A stretch of DNA of 64,000 nt, from positions 930,001-994,000 of the forward strand of contig NZ_CP068082.1 in the NCBI RefSeq assembly GCF_016724845.1, read 5' to 3'. Each line of letters begins with the position of its first letter. The first letter of the stretch is position 1. This DNA comes from Sphingobacterium spiritivorum (GTDB lineage: Bacteria > Bacteroidota > Bacteroidia > Sphingobacteriales > Sphingobacteriaceae). The position numbers and the translations under genes were made by a program. The notes under the pieces are model-generated. The model saw only the letters and a program-made list of their open reading frames with translations, ran no database searches and had not been told where the DNA came from. Positions 28,069-36,765 of this stretch are shown in pieces.

Positions 28069-28914
28069 TCATATATGAGTGGCGCATAATTCTTCTGAAT
28101 CTTCGAGAATATTTTTATGTCTTGCTTTCGGTATCCCTATTTTCTCTAATAAACCTGGGTTTCCGTAAACTTCTTTGCAAAGCACAATACCTTCATCCAA
28201 TAACTTTGTTTTTTCAGCTTTTGTGAGTGTTGTTAAAGCGGTTAACGGATGTAGCCCGGATTTATCTATTCTATCCTTTAAACCATTTCCTCTTGGGTAA
28301 TCCCAACCTGTCAATAATAATCCAACACAATTTCCATATTGTATGGCATCACTTGTAAATCGGGTATTGGTGTACAAACCTCCTTTATGAAATTTAGCCT
28401 CGTGGCCTTTTAATTGTAGCCATTGTTTTTCTACATCCAAAAATCTTGAATGGATATATAAGGGAATCTTCACATTGCAAAAACGTCCCTGGTCACTGTG
28501 GTATTTACATTCTATCATATAATGATCATTATCCTTTTGTGCTACCACATCCACTTCGTGTTGTACACAATTACCTTTTACAATCACACCAACTTTTGCA
28601 TCAAACCCTTCGTGGGCCAACAATTTACCTACCAATTTTTCAAACGGAAAGCCGGATGGCCCCAATTCCATCAAGGCTTTTTTGAGCTTGTACTTTGAAG
28701 CACTAACCCTTGATTTATCCTTCAGCATCTTGAACGCCATTTGATAAATTTTTTTGGTGGAAATACCATCATATAATTGGTTTTCCACTTGCGCTACTAT
28801 ATGTTGAATCAATTCTTCACTTGCTTGGGAACGCCTTAAGGAATTAATAAGCTTGTCTACATTAAAAGCTACCACGTCGCCAGAATACTTCACTATGTTG
28901 ATTGGGTGTTTCAT
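28069..28914 (-). CDS. ATP-cone domain fused to an Mrr-like restriction endonuclease domain
   Basis: 281 residues. Residues 1-80 form an ATP-cone (INIVKYSGDVVAFNVDKLIN, then YDGISTKKIYQMAFKMLKDK), the nucleotide-sensing module known from ribonucleotide reductases. Residues 90-210 look like an Mrr/RecB-like nuclease fold: HEVDVVAQKDNDHYMIECKY with the D...ExK catalytic pattern. The C-terminal part (about 210-281) has no family I can name. A nuclease gated by ATP/dATP levels would suit nucleotide stress. It sits between the beta-CASP RNase gene and fbaB. No methylase partner is adjacent, so a classical R-M role is unlikely. Confidence 0.82.
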   Translation of the reverse strand: MKHPINIVKYSGDVVAFNVDKLINSLRRSQASEELIQHIVAQVENQLYDGISTKKIYQMAFKMLKDKSRVSASKYKLKKALMELGPSGFPFEKLVGKLLAHEGFDAKVGVIVKGNCVQHEVDVVAQKDNDHYMIECKYHSDQGRFCNVKIPLYIHSRFLDVEKQWLQLKGHEAKFHKGGLYTNTRFTSDAIQYGNCVGLLLTGWDYPRGNGLKDRIDKSGLHPLTALTTLTKAEKTKLLDEGIVLCKEVYGNPGLLEKIGIPKARHKNILEDSEELCATHI

Positions 28915-29029
28915 TTTTTTATATGTATTGTCATTACTGGTAATGCTGAATGAATTGGTTATGACCTCGGCAATGATTTTTTAAAATAAGCTTAGAAATC
29001 CTAAAGGACTGATGTTTTAACCAAATACT

Positions 29030-30091
29030 TCACGCTATTGTAATTTTACCGTTCAAATAAACACTTTGGACCGCATTGATTAATTCTATCCCTTCAGCGA
29101 ATGGTTTTTGAAATGCCTTTCTTCCCATAATCAATCCAGTTCCTCCTGCTCGTTTATTGACTACGGCCGTTATAACTGCTTCAACGAAATCAGACTCACC
29201 TTTGGATCCGCCTCCTGAATTGATCAATCCTATTTTGCCCATATAGCAATTGGCCGCCTGCAATCTGCATAAGTCAATAGGATGGTCTGTGGTAAGCGCT
29301 TTATACATAGCATCGTCATACTTTCCAAATCCTATTTCTCTAAATCCAAAATTGTTGGTCGGAAGTTTTTGTTTGATTATATCAGCCTGAATGGTCACAC
29401 CCAAATGATTGGCTTGTCCCGTTAAATCTGCAGACGTGTGATAATCTTCAGTTTCGGTTTTAAAAGCATCATTACGGGTATAGCACCATAAAATGGTTGC
29501 CATTCCCAAACTATGTGCTTCTTCGAAGGCTTCGGCTATTTCTTTAAGCTGTCTGTTACTTTCTTTTGAACCAAAATAAATGGTAGCACCCACAGCAACA
29601 GCTCCCATATCCCAAGCCGATTTAACCTTTCCAAATAGTGTTTGGTCATAGGAATTTGGATAGGTAAGCAGTTCATTGTGATTAATTTTTACAATAAATG
29701 GGATTTTGTGGGCATATTTTCGGGCGTTCAATCCCAGTACGCCAAACGTAGATGCCACAGCATTGCAACCAGCTTCAATGGCTAGTTTTATTATATTCTC
29801 GGGGTCAAAATAGTCACGGTTTTTATAGAACGAAAAAGCGGCACTATGCTCAATACCTTGATCGATAGGCAGGATGCTTAAGTAGCCTGTGCTTCCCAGA
29901 TTCCCGTGTTTGTACAACTGGGAAAGACTTCGCAGTACTTGTGGATTTCTATTGCTATTTCCAAATACCTGGTCAAGACCATCCTTACCGGGGGTTTGTA
30001 ATTCATCCTTCGTTATTTTTTCACAAACGTGATCCAAATAGAAGGATGCCTTTTTCCCTAATAGCTCTGCAATATTTTCGCTTATTTTCAT
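29030..30091 (-). CDS. fbaB: Class I fructose-bisphosphate aldolase (FbaB/DhnA type)
   Basis: 353 residues from the ATG at 30091; an upstream in-frame start lacks family sequence. The match to E. coli FbaB (from memory) runs end to end: [20 protein letters not shown], then [20 protein letters not shown], then [20 protein letters not shown], then [43 protein letters not shown] and [19 protein letters not shown]. It cleaves fructose-1,6-bisphosphate by Schiff-base chemistry without a catalytic metal, unlike class II FBA, which needs zinc. It lies in a same-strand block with gap and AMP phosphorylase inside metal cargo. A metal-independent bypass of class II aldolase is a plausible role (inference). 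Confidence 0.93.
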   Translation of the reverse strand: MKISENIAELLGKKASFYLDHVCEKITKDELQTPGKDGLDQVFGNSNRNPQVLRSLSQLYKHGNLGSTGYLSILPIDQGIEHSAAFSFYKNRDYFDPENIIKLAIEAGCNAVASTFGVLGLNARKYAHKIPFIVKINHNELLTYPNSYDQTLFGKVKSAWDMGAVAVGATIYFGSKESNRQLKEIAEAFEEAHSLGMATILWCYTRNDAFKTETEDYHTSADLTGQANHLGVTIQADIIKQKLPTNNFGFREIGFGKYDDAMYKALTTDHPIDLCRLQAANCYMGKIGLINSGGGSKGESDFVEAVITAVVNKRAGGTGLIMGRKAFQKPFAEGIELINAVQSVYLNGKITIA

Positions 30092-30259
30092 TTTTTTAAC
30101 TTTACTTAATTCATAAACTTCTATTTGTTTTGGAAAAGGACGTTGCCGTATCGGTTTCAATTCCGGAAAGTGCATAACTAGACCAACCCGTTGCTCTCAA
30201 AATCCTTTTGCTCAAGAACTTAACTGCTTCTTGTTTTTATGTGCCATTCCAAGTTGATT

Positions 30260-30931
30260 TTATTTATAGCTAACAGTAAAATAACCACCGTTCGCTTGTT
30301 TAAATTCCTGCTTCTGCAATAAACCCGAAAGCGTTAAATATTCCGTTACGTCATAATTAATTGTTCTTACCTGTATGCCCATTAGATAAGCTTTAATGGA
30401 AATTTTTTCTGTAATCTTCAGGTTGTTATTTTCTTTAATGATCACACGATTGGTGACATCTACATTGTTTTTTGACCCAAGGAAATTGAGAATGCCTGTT
30501 TCCACATACATCGTCAAACTCATACTGCGTATCATTTCATCAGCCGCTAAAGCATAAAGTTTTTTAAAATCCCCGGATTTCACGGACACCCTGACCTTCC
30601 TCTTTTTGGGATTGATTGCAAAGACCGATAAAAGCACGTCAGCGTCTTCGGGACGGCACTCATAATTGGTCGTGTAGGTTGACTCTAACTTCTGTGCTTC
30701 GTCATAAAGTTCAGTTTTGATGTTTATAAAGAAAGTCCCGCCCCTTCGGGCCATTTTTCCGGCAGTAAATATTTGCTTCCCTGTAAGTTTTCCCTTTTTG
30801 TCAAAACTTTCTCTTGTTATCTTTTTGCCTTCTATTTGCTCAATCAACATTGCATTGTCCTGAGCTTTCAATGTCGCAAAAGGAAATAGGAACAGAGTGA
30901 AAAATAATATGCTATAAATTGATTTATTCAT
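30260..30931 (-). CDS. Exported protein of unknown function, possibly DUF3108/TapB-like
   Basis: 223 residues with an N-terminal signal peptide (SILFFTLFLFPFATLKA, then Q), cleaved after the Ala. There is no lipobox and no Cys pair typical of metal binding (one Cys, in NYECRPED). The mature protein is beta-rich with paired YDxxQKLE-like segments, reminiscent of TapB/DUF3108 beta-barrel-like domains. It lies between fbaB and the site-2 protease on the same strand. I cannot name the family with confidence. It may be a substrate or partner of the protease, since both act at the membrane or periplasm. That is conjecture. Confidence 0.6.
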   Translation of the reverse strand: MNKSIYSILFFTLFLFPFATLKAQDNAMLIEQIEGKKITRESFDKKGKLTGKQIFTAGKMARRGGTFFINIKTELYDEAQKLESTYTTNYECRPEDADVLLSVFAINPKKRKVRVSVKSGDFKKLYALAADEMIRSMSLTMYVETGILNFLGSKNNVDVTNRVIIKENNNLKITEKISIKAYLMGIQVRTINYDVTEYLTLSGLLQKQEFKQANGGYFTVSYK

Positions 30932-30970
30932 ATCTCGTTTTTTTTCTTTAAGCCAGATTGATAGGCTTAG

Positions 30971-32074
30971 TTAACTTTTCTTTCCTGATAAGGCTTGTTG
31001 CACCAAAATCAATTCACTTATATTTTCTTTATCTACCATGCCAACCAGTACGCCTTTATCCTGTACTGGATAAACCTTATAACCCTTTGTTGTCATGTTT
31101 GAGAAAACGTCCTGCAGGCTCATCTCCGGTGAAAGTATTGTGAAGTCCGTCCGCATGCTGTTCCTTACAGGAGACGATTTTCCGAAAGCAGACAACCCCT
31201 GTATCAGTTCTTTCCGCGAAAGCACGCCCTGAACTTTGCCATCTGTAGCGACAAGAAAATCCTGCTCCTTCCCGTCGAGCAGTATCTGAACTGCTTTTTC
31301 AAGGCTGTCGTTTGGAAGCAGGGTAGTAAACCGTGTCATCAACACTTTTCGAACATCATAGCCTTCCAGTATGCTGTGTGTAGCTTCATAAGTAGCTTCG
31401 CTACTGGCTCCTAGGTATATAAACAATCCGATAAAAACAAGCCAGAAATTAAAGAAAAAGCCCAGGAAAACTAACAAAATTGCTAGAAATTGACCTACTT
31501 CGGCAGCAATTCGTGTGGCCTTGGATCTATCCATTTTGAAAGCAAGAAGCGCTCGCAATACCCTGCCACCGTCCATTGGAAAAGCCGGTATAAGGTTAAA
31601 TACTGCCAAAATGATATTTGCTACAAAGAGATTGAAAACAAAAGACTCGGTTTGCATGTGATCCACGTTTTTTAGCACAGTCCAATCAGGCATCGTAGCA
31701 GAAAGCTGCATATATATCCACAGACCAGCAGCAATAACGAAATTAACGGCGGGACCTGCAAATGCCACCATCAATTCCTGTTTTGGTTTTCTCGGCATGC
31801 TTTCAAGAGTAGCGACACCACCAATAGGGTAAACCGTAACATCTTTAGTCTGAATATTGTACCGCTTAGCTGTAAGAGCGTGTCCAAATTCATGAAATAT
31901 CACACAAACAAACAAAGCAAGGATAAAAACTACTCCCCATATTGCTTCCGAAAAGCCATGACCCATTTGTGTGTGCATCAGGAATACCCAAGCCAGAAGT
32001 ATCACAAACGTCCAATGAATAAACACCTTTATGCCTAAAATATTTCCGAGATACAAAGCCCATTTCTTTTTCAT
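30971..32074 (-). CDS. Site-2 protease (M50) with C-terminal CBS domains
   Basis: 367 residues. Several membrane helices hold the zinc protease motif HEFGHALTAKRY near residue 62 and the second ligand motif NLIPAFPMDGGRVLRALLAF near 165. Two CBS domains follow from about residue 235 (RKVLMTRFTTLLPNDSLEK, SVRNSMRTDFTILSPEMS and similar). Proteases of this layout cleave membrane proteins and sense adenine nucleotides through the CBS pair, so they link energy status to proteolysis. Placement beside fbaB, gap, prs and AMP phosphorylase makes a nucleotide-sensing role attractive. Substrates are unknown. Confidence 0.9.
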   Translation of the reverse strand: MKKKWALYLGNILGIKVFIHWTFVILLAWVFLMHTQMGHGFSEAIWGVVFILALFVCVIFHEFGHALTAKRYNIQTKDVTVYPIGGVATLESMPRKPKQELMVAFAGPAVNFVIAAGLWIYMQLSATMPDWTVLKNVDHMQTESFVFNLFVANIILAVFNLIPAFPMDGGRVLRALLAFKMDRSKATRIAAEVGQFLAILLVFLGFFFNFWLVFIGLFIYLGASSEATYEATHSILEGYDVRKVLMTRFTTLLPNDSLEKAVQILLDGKEQDFLVATDGKVQGVLSRKELIQGLSAFGKSSPVRNSMRTDFTILSPEMSLQDVFSNMTTKGYKVYPVQDKGVLVGMVDKENISELILVQQALSGKKS

Positions 32075-32121
32075 ACTATTCCGTTTTAATTATATGATTG
32101 CTTATTTCTTTTGTTTTCCGA

Positions 32122-33153
32122 CTAATAAAAACTTTGCTTTATGCCAAGGCTCGCGTTCGTCTTTATAATTGACTTTTCAGCATTAGGTTCTATTCCAGTC
32201 AATGCACGGATAGCATCTATGGTTTCGGGGATTACGATGGCCTGATTGTCCACTATGTAAGCATAAAACAATTCATCGCCCTGTACTTTCAGCATATCTT
32301 TCCATACAGCTACTTCATACATATCGCCATACGGACGACCCATTTCAAGCATCAGTTCTTTCACCGTATTGTTGGCTGGCAGCCCATCGCTGTAATTAAT
32401 CATAGCTATTCTGGTGGAATTGGCGAATGCCTGCAATACTTCATCTTTTGCCGCCTGCCGGGAAAGCTGCACATTCCAGTAATGAAGGTGGCTTAGGGTT
32501 TGCGGCACTTTAATAGCGGTAGTAATTACATCCAAAGAAGGATCAATCGTTTGTGCATCCGGCCCCTGGTGGCTGGGTATATCTTTTTCAGGAACGAGGG
32601 TATTCATTATACCATTTAAATGACTTTCCCATGGGTCGGTTGCTCTTCGAAGCAATGTGCCTCTTGCTTTCTTTAGCAGTCCGGCATTTTTTAATGCCGT
32701 AAGCGTACGCACAATAGAAGTTGTATTGCAAGATACAACGCGAGTGCTTTCACGTCCGATGGCAGTTTCATAATTGTTTTCCGCGCTAAAAGAGTGCCCC
32801 GTGGTTTCATGTTTTTCTCCTCCGTGTACAATAAATTTTATACCCATTAGCCTATATTTTGGAAGGTTTTGGGACGCTATCTTTTTTGGTGTACAATCAA
32901 TTACAATATCGGCTGCCTGCAACATATCATCCAAACTGCCTACTACCGGAATCCCGACTTCCTTCATTTGATTACTGACTGCTTGGTCAAAACCGTAAAC
33001 AAGGTAACTTTTACTTACTGCCATTTTGATGCGCCAATCTGTAACAACATCACACACACCGATTAATTCCATGTCATCCTGAAGGCTGACAGCATCTGCT
33101 ACCCGTTTCCCTATTACGCCATACCCATTGATGGCTACTTTGATCTTTTTCAT
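32122..33153 (-). CDS. Type II (archaeal-type) glyceraldehyde-3-phosphate dehydrogenase
   Basis: 343 residues. The Rossmann start is KKIKVAINGYGVIGKRVADA. VVSCNTTSIVRTLTALKNAG holds the catalytic Cys, with the order CNTTS of the archaeal type II family rather than SCTTN of bacterial GapA. IDCTPKKIASQNLPKYRLMG and the 340-residue length also fit that family. It oxidises glyceraldehyde-3-phosphate with NAD(P) and phosphate. Bacterial GapA is a known target of copper. A divergent isozyme next to a class I aldolase in metal cargo may keep lower glycolysis running. It still has a Cys nucleophile, so insensitivity to copper is not implied by sequence alone. Confidence 0.93.
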   Translation of the reverse strand: MKKIKVAINGYGVIGKRVADAVSLQDDMELIGVCDVVTDWRIKMAVSKSYLVYGFDQAVSNQMKEVGIPVVGSLDDMLQAADIVIDCTPKKIASQNLPKYRLMGIKFIVHGGEKHETTGHSFSAENNYETAIGRESTRVVSCNTTSIVRTLTALKNAGLLKKARGTLLRRATDPWESHLNGIMNTLVPEKDIPSHQGPDAQTIDPSLDVITTAIKVPQTLSHLHYWNVQLSRQAAKDEVLQAFANSTRIAMINYSDGLPANNTVKELMLEMGRPYGDMYEVAVWKDMLKVQGDELFYAYIVDNQAIVIPETIDAIRALTGIEPNAEKSIIKTNASLGIKQSFY

Positions 33154-33155
33154 AA

Positions 33156-33434
33156 CTACAATTTGGTTTTTGAACTGATATTATAAATAGCTGCAATACA
33201 CGAACCCACCAGCCAACCGATAATAAAAATTTCAACAATACCCATACATACTTCCCAAAAAGAAACATCCGTCCGGATAATTGACGTTGTGTCTATACCA
33301 TGAAGAATACCGTTGAAAAATGAAACTGTGCCACTATGACCCACGGTGGCCATTACCAAAATACAACCAACATAAAGCAGTGTTGCAGTAAGCCCTGTTG
33401 CAAGGCCGAACCTTTTAACATTAATGGTGTCCAT
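33156..33434 (-). CDS. DUF5676 family small membrane protein
   Basis: 92 residues from the ATG at 33434. It starts MDTINVKRFGLATGLTATLL, which is characteristic of DUF5676, and has two membrane helices (residues about 10-30 and 65-85). The start overlaps the end of the DUF2933 gene by 14 bp on the same strand, and the stop lies 2 bp before the start of the GAPDH gene. The pair is found from memory with copper or heavy-metal cargo in Bacteroidota. The function is unknown; a membrane accessory role is possible. Confidence 0.75.
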   Translation of the reverse strand: MDTINVKRFGLATGLTATLLYVGCILVMATVGHSGTVSFFNGILHGIDTTSIIRTDVSFWEVCMGIVEIFIIGWLVGSCIAAIYNISSKTKL

Positions 33435-33636
33435 GTTTTTTTTCTGATTTAGTAGTTTCTGAATTTTGTTGCTTGTGATCGTGACTGCCATGAAGCATCG
33501 GCATTAATAAATGGCAGGCAAACATGAATACAATGAAAATAAACATTGAAACTTGTGAGCTCAGCCCTAATGCGGGAGCTAAAAAAATCAATAATAGTGG
33601 AAGGATACATCCAATAATCATCCATAGGTGTTTCAT
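33421..33636 (-). CDS. DUF2933 family small membrane protein
   Basis: 71 residues with two hydrophobic segments (LWMIIGCILPLLLIFLAPAL and MFIFIVFMFACHLLMPMLHG) and a polar tail rich in His, Lys and Ser (HGSHDHK..., EKKHGHH). The first segment carries the GCxLP-like pattern of DUF2933. The His-containing tail could bind metal on one side of the membrane. Its last 14 bp overlap the start of DUF5676. The pair sits between gap and prs. The function is unknown. Confidence 0.78.
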   Translation of the reverse strand: MKHLWMIIGCILPLLLIFLAPALGLSSQVSMFIFIVFMFACHLLMPMLHGSHDHKQQNSETTKSEKKHGHH

Positions 33637-33789
33637 GATTTTTAGTTTAGAGTTAGAATTTCTCTTTTCTGTTTATTAATATAAAGATATTGAATCATTT
33701 ACAGTGAGCTATTACATTTTTTCTTGCTTTTGTTATAACTTTTACTGATTTACTTTCTTTAAAATGTTTTTTTCTGAAGTTCTACTTAA

Positions 33790-34683
33790 TCATATCTGGT
33801 CCATTATTTGTTTTACCTCTTTTGCCAATACATTACTCAAATCAATAGCATTTGAAGGGTGTGGAATGGTGTTACAGGTTACTATGTTGTTCACTCCGGT
33901 ATCCATTAATTCCTGATAGGCATTACCCGAAAAAACAGCGTGTATGCCTATACATATCGGTGGTTTCATTCCAGCAATTTTCAAATGTTCCACAGTTTCA
34001 ATCATTGTGCGTGCAGTTGAGATTATGTCATCCACTAAAACAGGGGTATGATCTTTGTATCTACCCACCTCGGGGACAGAAACCTCCACTTCACGGTCTC
34101 CATGACGCACCTTTTGCAGTACCGTAAATGGTGCTCCCGCATTCTTCGCAACTTCTGAAACCCATTGCTCGCTTTCAGAATCTGGACCTATAAGGACAGG
34201 GTTTTCGATGTTTTCAATTATCCATTCTGAAATAGCATCTGCTGCACGGACGACTTTATTTGGAATGTCATAAACTTCTTCCAAAGAACTTATTCGATGC
34301 AAGTGGGGATCAACTGTGATAATGCTATCGGCAAAACCAGAAACTAATTTTCCAAAAAAACCAGAGGTTACTCCTTCACCCTCATTAAAAACTTTGTCCT
34401 GTCGCATATATGCGAGGTATGGAACTACCAAACAGGTACATTTCGCACCTAGCGACTTTGCCGTATGGCTTAAAAAGTAAAGTGGCAACAATTTTTCATC
34501 AGGTTCATGTAAAGTACAGATTAGTACCACACGTTTGTCTTTAACATCAGATAAGATACGGGTATAGGTTTCTCCGTCTGGAAATTTGCGAAACGTCACA
34601 TTGCCAATTTCCGCATTCATTTTTTTTGCCAAAAGCGCTGTGAGTTCTTCATTTCCCGGAAGACTAAATAATATCGTGTTCAT
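33790..34683 (-). CDS. prs: Ribose-phosphate pyrophosphokinase (PRPP synthetase), short archaeal-like form
   Basis: 297 residues. Family motifs: FRKFPDGETYTRILSDVKDK (substrate loop), VVPYLAYMRQDK (ATP site), DPHLHRI (metal/ATP site) and VLVDDIISTARTMIETVEHL (PRPP loop). It converts ribose-5-phosphate plus ATP to PRPP plus AMP. The short length and sequence style suggest the archaeal class rather than the 310-320 residue housekeeping Prs. The start lies 10 bp after the AMP phosphorylase stop, so the genes form a likely operon. AMP produced here is the substrate of the neighbour, which suggests a small nucleotide-pentose cycle. Confidence 0.9.
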   Translation of the reverse strand: MNTILFSLPGNEELTALLAKKMNAEIGNVTFRKFPDGETYTRILSDVKDKRVVLICTLHEPDEKLLPLYFLSHTAKSLGAKCTCLVVPYLAYMRQDKVFNEGEGVTSGFFGKLVSGFADSIITVDPHLHRISSLEEVYDIPNKVVRAADAISEWIIENIENPVLIGPDSESEQWVSEVAKNAGAPFTVLQKVRHGDREVEVSVPEVGRYKDHTPVLVDDIISTARTMIETVEHLKIAGMKPPICIGIHAVFSGNAYQELMDTGVNNIVTCNTIPHPSNAIDLSNVLAKEVKQIMDQI

Positions 34684-34693
34684 AGTATGTTCT

Positions 34694-36196
34694 TTAAATT
34701 AAGGTTATAATATTGTCGTGATGGTTTTTATATTCCAAAGCATAATTAAGCTCGCCTTTGGATTCTGCATAAATAGTATATAGTAGCTGGCCCTTTTCAA
34801 TATTTTCTCCCAGACGGACATTTAAATGAATCCCTGCGGATTTAGATTGAGGTGCACCCGAAAGTTTGGCGAGTTTTGCAATTTTTCTGTTATCAATTAC
34901 TTGCAGAACTCCCGGCTTTTCGGCTCTAACTTCATTTTTATAGTGTGCTAAAACAGGTTGTGAGAAGCGACCTTGGGCTTTGCAGATGGAAATAAATTTT
35001 TTATAAGCTTTACCCGATTCTAACACTTGCTTCGCTGTTTGGTATCCGGTTCCCGAATCGACTTTTCCCGAAAGCTCCAATAGTTCTCCAGCTAAAAGCA
35101 ATGATCTTTCTGTCAAGTCTTTAGGGGCATCGGCTTCATTTTTCAGCACTTTCAATATATCAATGGCTTCAAGCGCTGGGCCAATTCCCCTCCCCACAGG
35201 TTGGGAACCGTCTGTAATTATTACTTTTACATTCAATCCCACTTCTTTGCCTATTGCTTCCATATGATCCTGTAATTCCTGCGCCATTTTTGTACTTCTC
35301 ATTTTTGCAGTTTCACCTACAGGAATATCTATAACAACGTGCGTGGAACCCGCCGCTGCTTTTTTTGAGAGTACCGAAGCAATTAGCTGTCCCTCGCTAT
35401 CTATATCGAGGGCTTTTTCGATTTTTATCAGCAGATCATCTGCCGGGCTTAACTGGGCTGTTCCACCCCAAACGATACACCCCCCTTCCTTATGAACCAC
35501 TTCTTTTATTTTTTCAGGGGAAAGCGTTACATTGGTAAATACTTCCATGGTATCTGCAGTACCGGCAGGCGAGGTAATGGCACGGGAAGACGTTTTGGGC
35601 ATTGTAAGGCCAAAGGCAGTAACAATGGCAACTACCAACGGTGTTGTTCTATTGCCTGGTAACCCTCCGATGCAATGCTTATCAACAACAATCTCCTTGT
35701 TCCAGTGCAATTGCATACCAGAAGCAATCATGGCTTTTGTAAGATAGGTGATTTCATCAAGATCCATTCTATTTCCGGCACAGGCGGTGATAAATGCTGT
35801 GAGGTCGATATTGGAATAATTGCCCTGAACTATATCCGTAATGATTTCATTGTACGCCAAGTAATCCAGTTTCTGATTGTAGATTTTTGCCCGTACGTGG
35901 CTTAAAGATTTAATAGGTTCCAAATGTGAAACATACAAAGTTTCATTTGGGGAAACATTCAGTTTTTTTGCTGCGGCGTCCGATAACCCAATTTCATCAG
36001 TCAATAGAAGATTGGATGAAATTACATTAAGACTTGCTACGATTGAGTCCGTTGCAGTGGATATTCTAATTCGGGTAAGTGCCTCAAAGCCTTCTGAAGC
36101 ACAAACGTGGCAGTTTTCATGCATATATACTACATTCTCGTTTTGAGTGTAGATTCCGAGATGTTTGTATTTTAAGATATTAGATTGGTTTTCCAC
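34694..36196 (-). CDS. AMP phosphorylase / thymidine-phosphorylase-family protein, archaeal type
   Basis: 500 residues. The core has KHCIGGLPGNRTTPLVVAIV and SRAITSPAGTADTMEVFTNV, the phosphate-binding and substrate region of the thymidine/pyrimidine phosphorylase family. An extra N-terminal domain (about 90 residues) and total length near 500 match archaeal AMP phosphorylase rather than the roughly 440-residue bacterial DeoA. AMP phosphorylase converts AMP and phosphate to adenine and ribose-1,5-bisphosphate. It is followed by prs 10 bp later. No ribose-1,5-bisphosphate isomerase or type III RubisCO, which complete the archaeal pathway, is present in the window. Thymidine phosphorylase activity is the alternative. 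Confidence 0.88.
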   Translation of the reverse strand: MENQSNILKYKHLGIYTQNENVVYMHENCHVCASEGFEALTRIRISTATDSIVASLNVISSNLLLTDEIGLSDAAAKKLNVSPNETLYVSHLEPIKSLSHVRAKIYNQKLDYLAYNEIITDIVQGNYSNIDLTAFITACAGNRMDLDEITYLTKAMIASGMQLHWNKEIVVDKHCIGGLPGNRTTPLVVAIVTAFGLTMPKTSSRAITSPAGTADTMEVFTNVTLSPEKIKEVVHKEGGCIVWGGTAQLSPADDLLIKIEKALDIDSEGQLIASVLSKKAAAGSTHVVIDIPVGETAKMRSTKMAQELQDHMEAIGKEVGLNVKVIITDGSQPVGRGIGPALEAIDILKVLKNEADAPKDLTERSLLLAGELLELSGKVDSGTGYQTAKQVLESGKAYKKFISICKAQGRFSQPVLAHYKNEVRAEKPGVLQVIDNRKIAKLAKLSGAPQSKSAGIHLNVRLGENIEKGQLLYTIYAESKGELNYALEYKNHHDNIITLI

Positions 36197-36268
36197 TTTT
36201 CCTGTTATTAAAATTTACGTTTTGAGTCTATTTCCGAAGGAACCGTCTGTACTATTAACACTCTAAAC

Positions 36269-36742
36269 TTATTCATTATCCATCAACGAGTTAAAGTATT
36301 CAACTAACAGCTTCTTATCTTCCATGCTTAGACGAGCACCCCCATGCATCCACGTATATGAACTCAACGGCATTTTACCTTTCTCGATTTGCTCAATAAT
36401 CTGGCTAAACTTTGAGTTTATCCTTCTCGGGCTGTAATTTGGCAAATCATCAAAGTTCAATTTCTCTTTTCCTTCGGTTATATGATCTGCCATGAACCAA
36501 CCCAAAGGCTGAACATTAGTGTACCAAGGGTATTGGGTATTATTGCTATGGCAGTCATAGCATGATACCGACAGGATTGCATTAACTTTTGCATCGACCT
36601 TAAATGAATCAACAAAAACCTGGCCCGCAGGAACCGGGGATAGGTTCCTTTGGGGGGTTATAAATTGCATTAACACAAACACACTTAACAGAACTGTTAA
36701 AATTACTTTGTATGCTTTCGTTCGTTTTCCGTTTTTTTTCAT
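36269..36742 (-). CDS. Haem-binding domain protein, CxxCH-type, membrane-anchored
   Basis: 157 residues. An N-terminal hydrophobic helix (AYKVILTVLLSVFVLMQFI) anchors it. The haem motif is SVSCYDCHSNNTQYPWYTNV near residue 60, with the HSNNTxYPWYxxVxP pattern of the Bacteroidota haem-binding domain (Haem_bd). HMTW-like residues later (TWMHGG) could supply the second ligand. It lies 24 bp after the CusB stop on the same strand, beside the AMP phosphorylase. It may bind haem in the periplasm as a redox partner in copper handling, but its role is not known. Confidence 0.82.
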   Translation of the reverse strand: MKKNGKRTKAYKVILTVLLSVFVLMQFITPQRNLSPVPAGQVFVDSFKVDAKVNAILSVSCYDCHSNNTQYPWYTNVQPLGWFMADHITEGKEKLNFDDLPNYSPRRINSKFSQIIEQIEKGKMPLSSYTWMHGGARLSMEDKKLLVEYFNSLMDNE

Positions 36743-36765
36743 GATCTAATATTAATCAAGTACCA

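Noticed and set aside
32122..33153. GAPDH as partner of ArsJ for organoarsenate export
   Set aside because: ArsJ-linked GAPDH is the bacterial type I form and no MFS-type ArsJ is present; the ars operon is 20 kb away.
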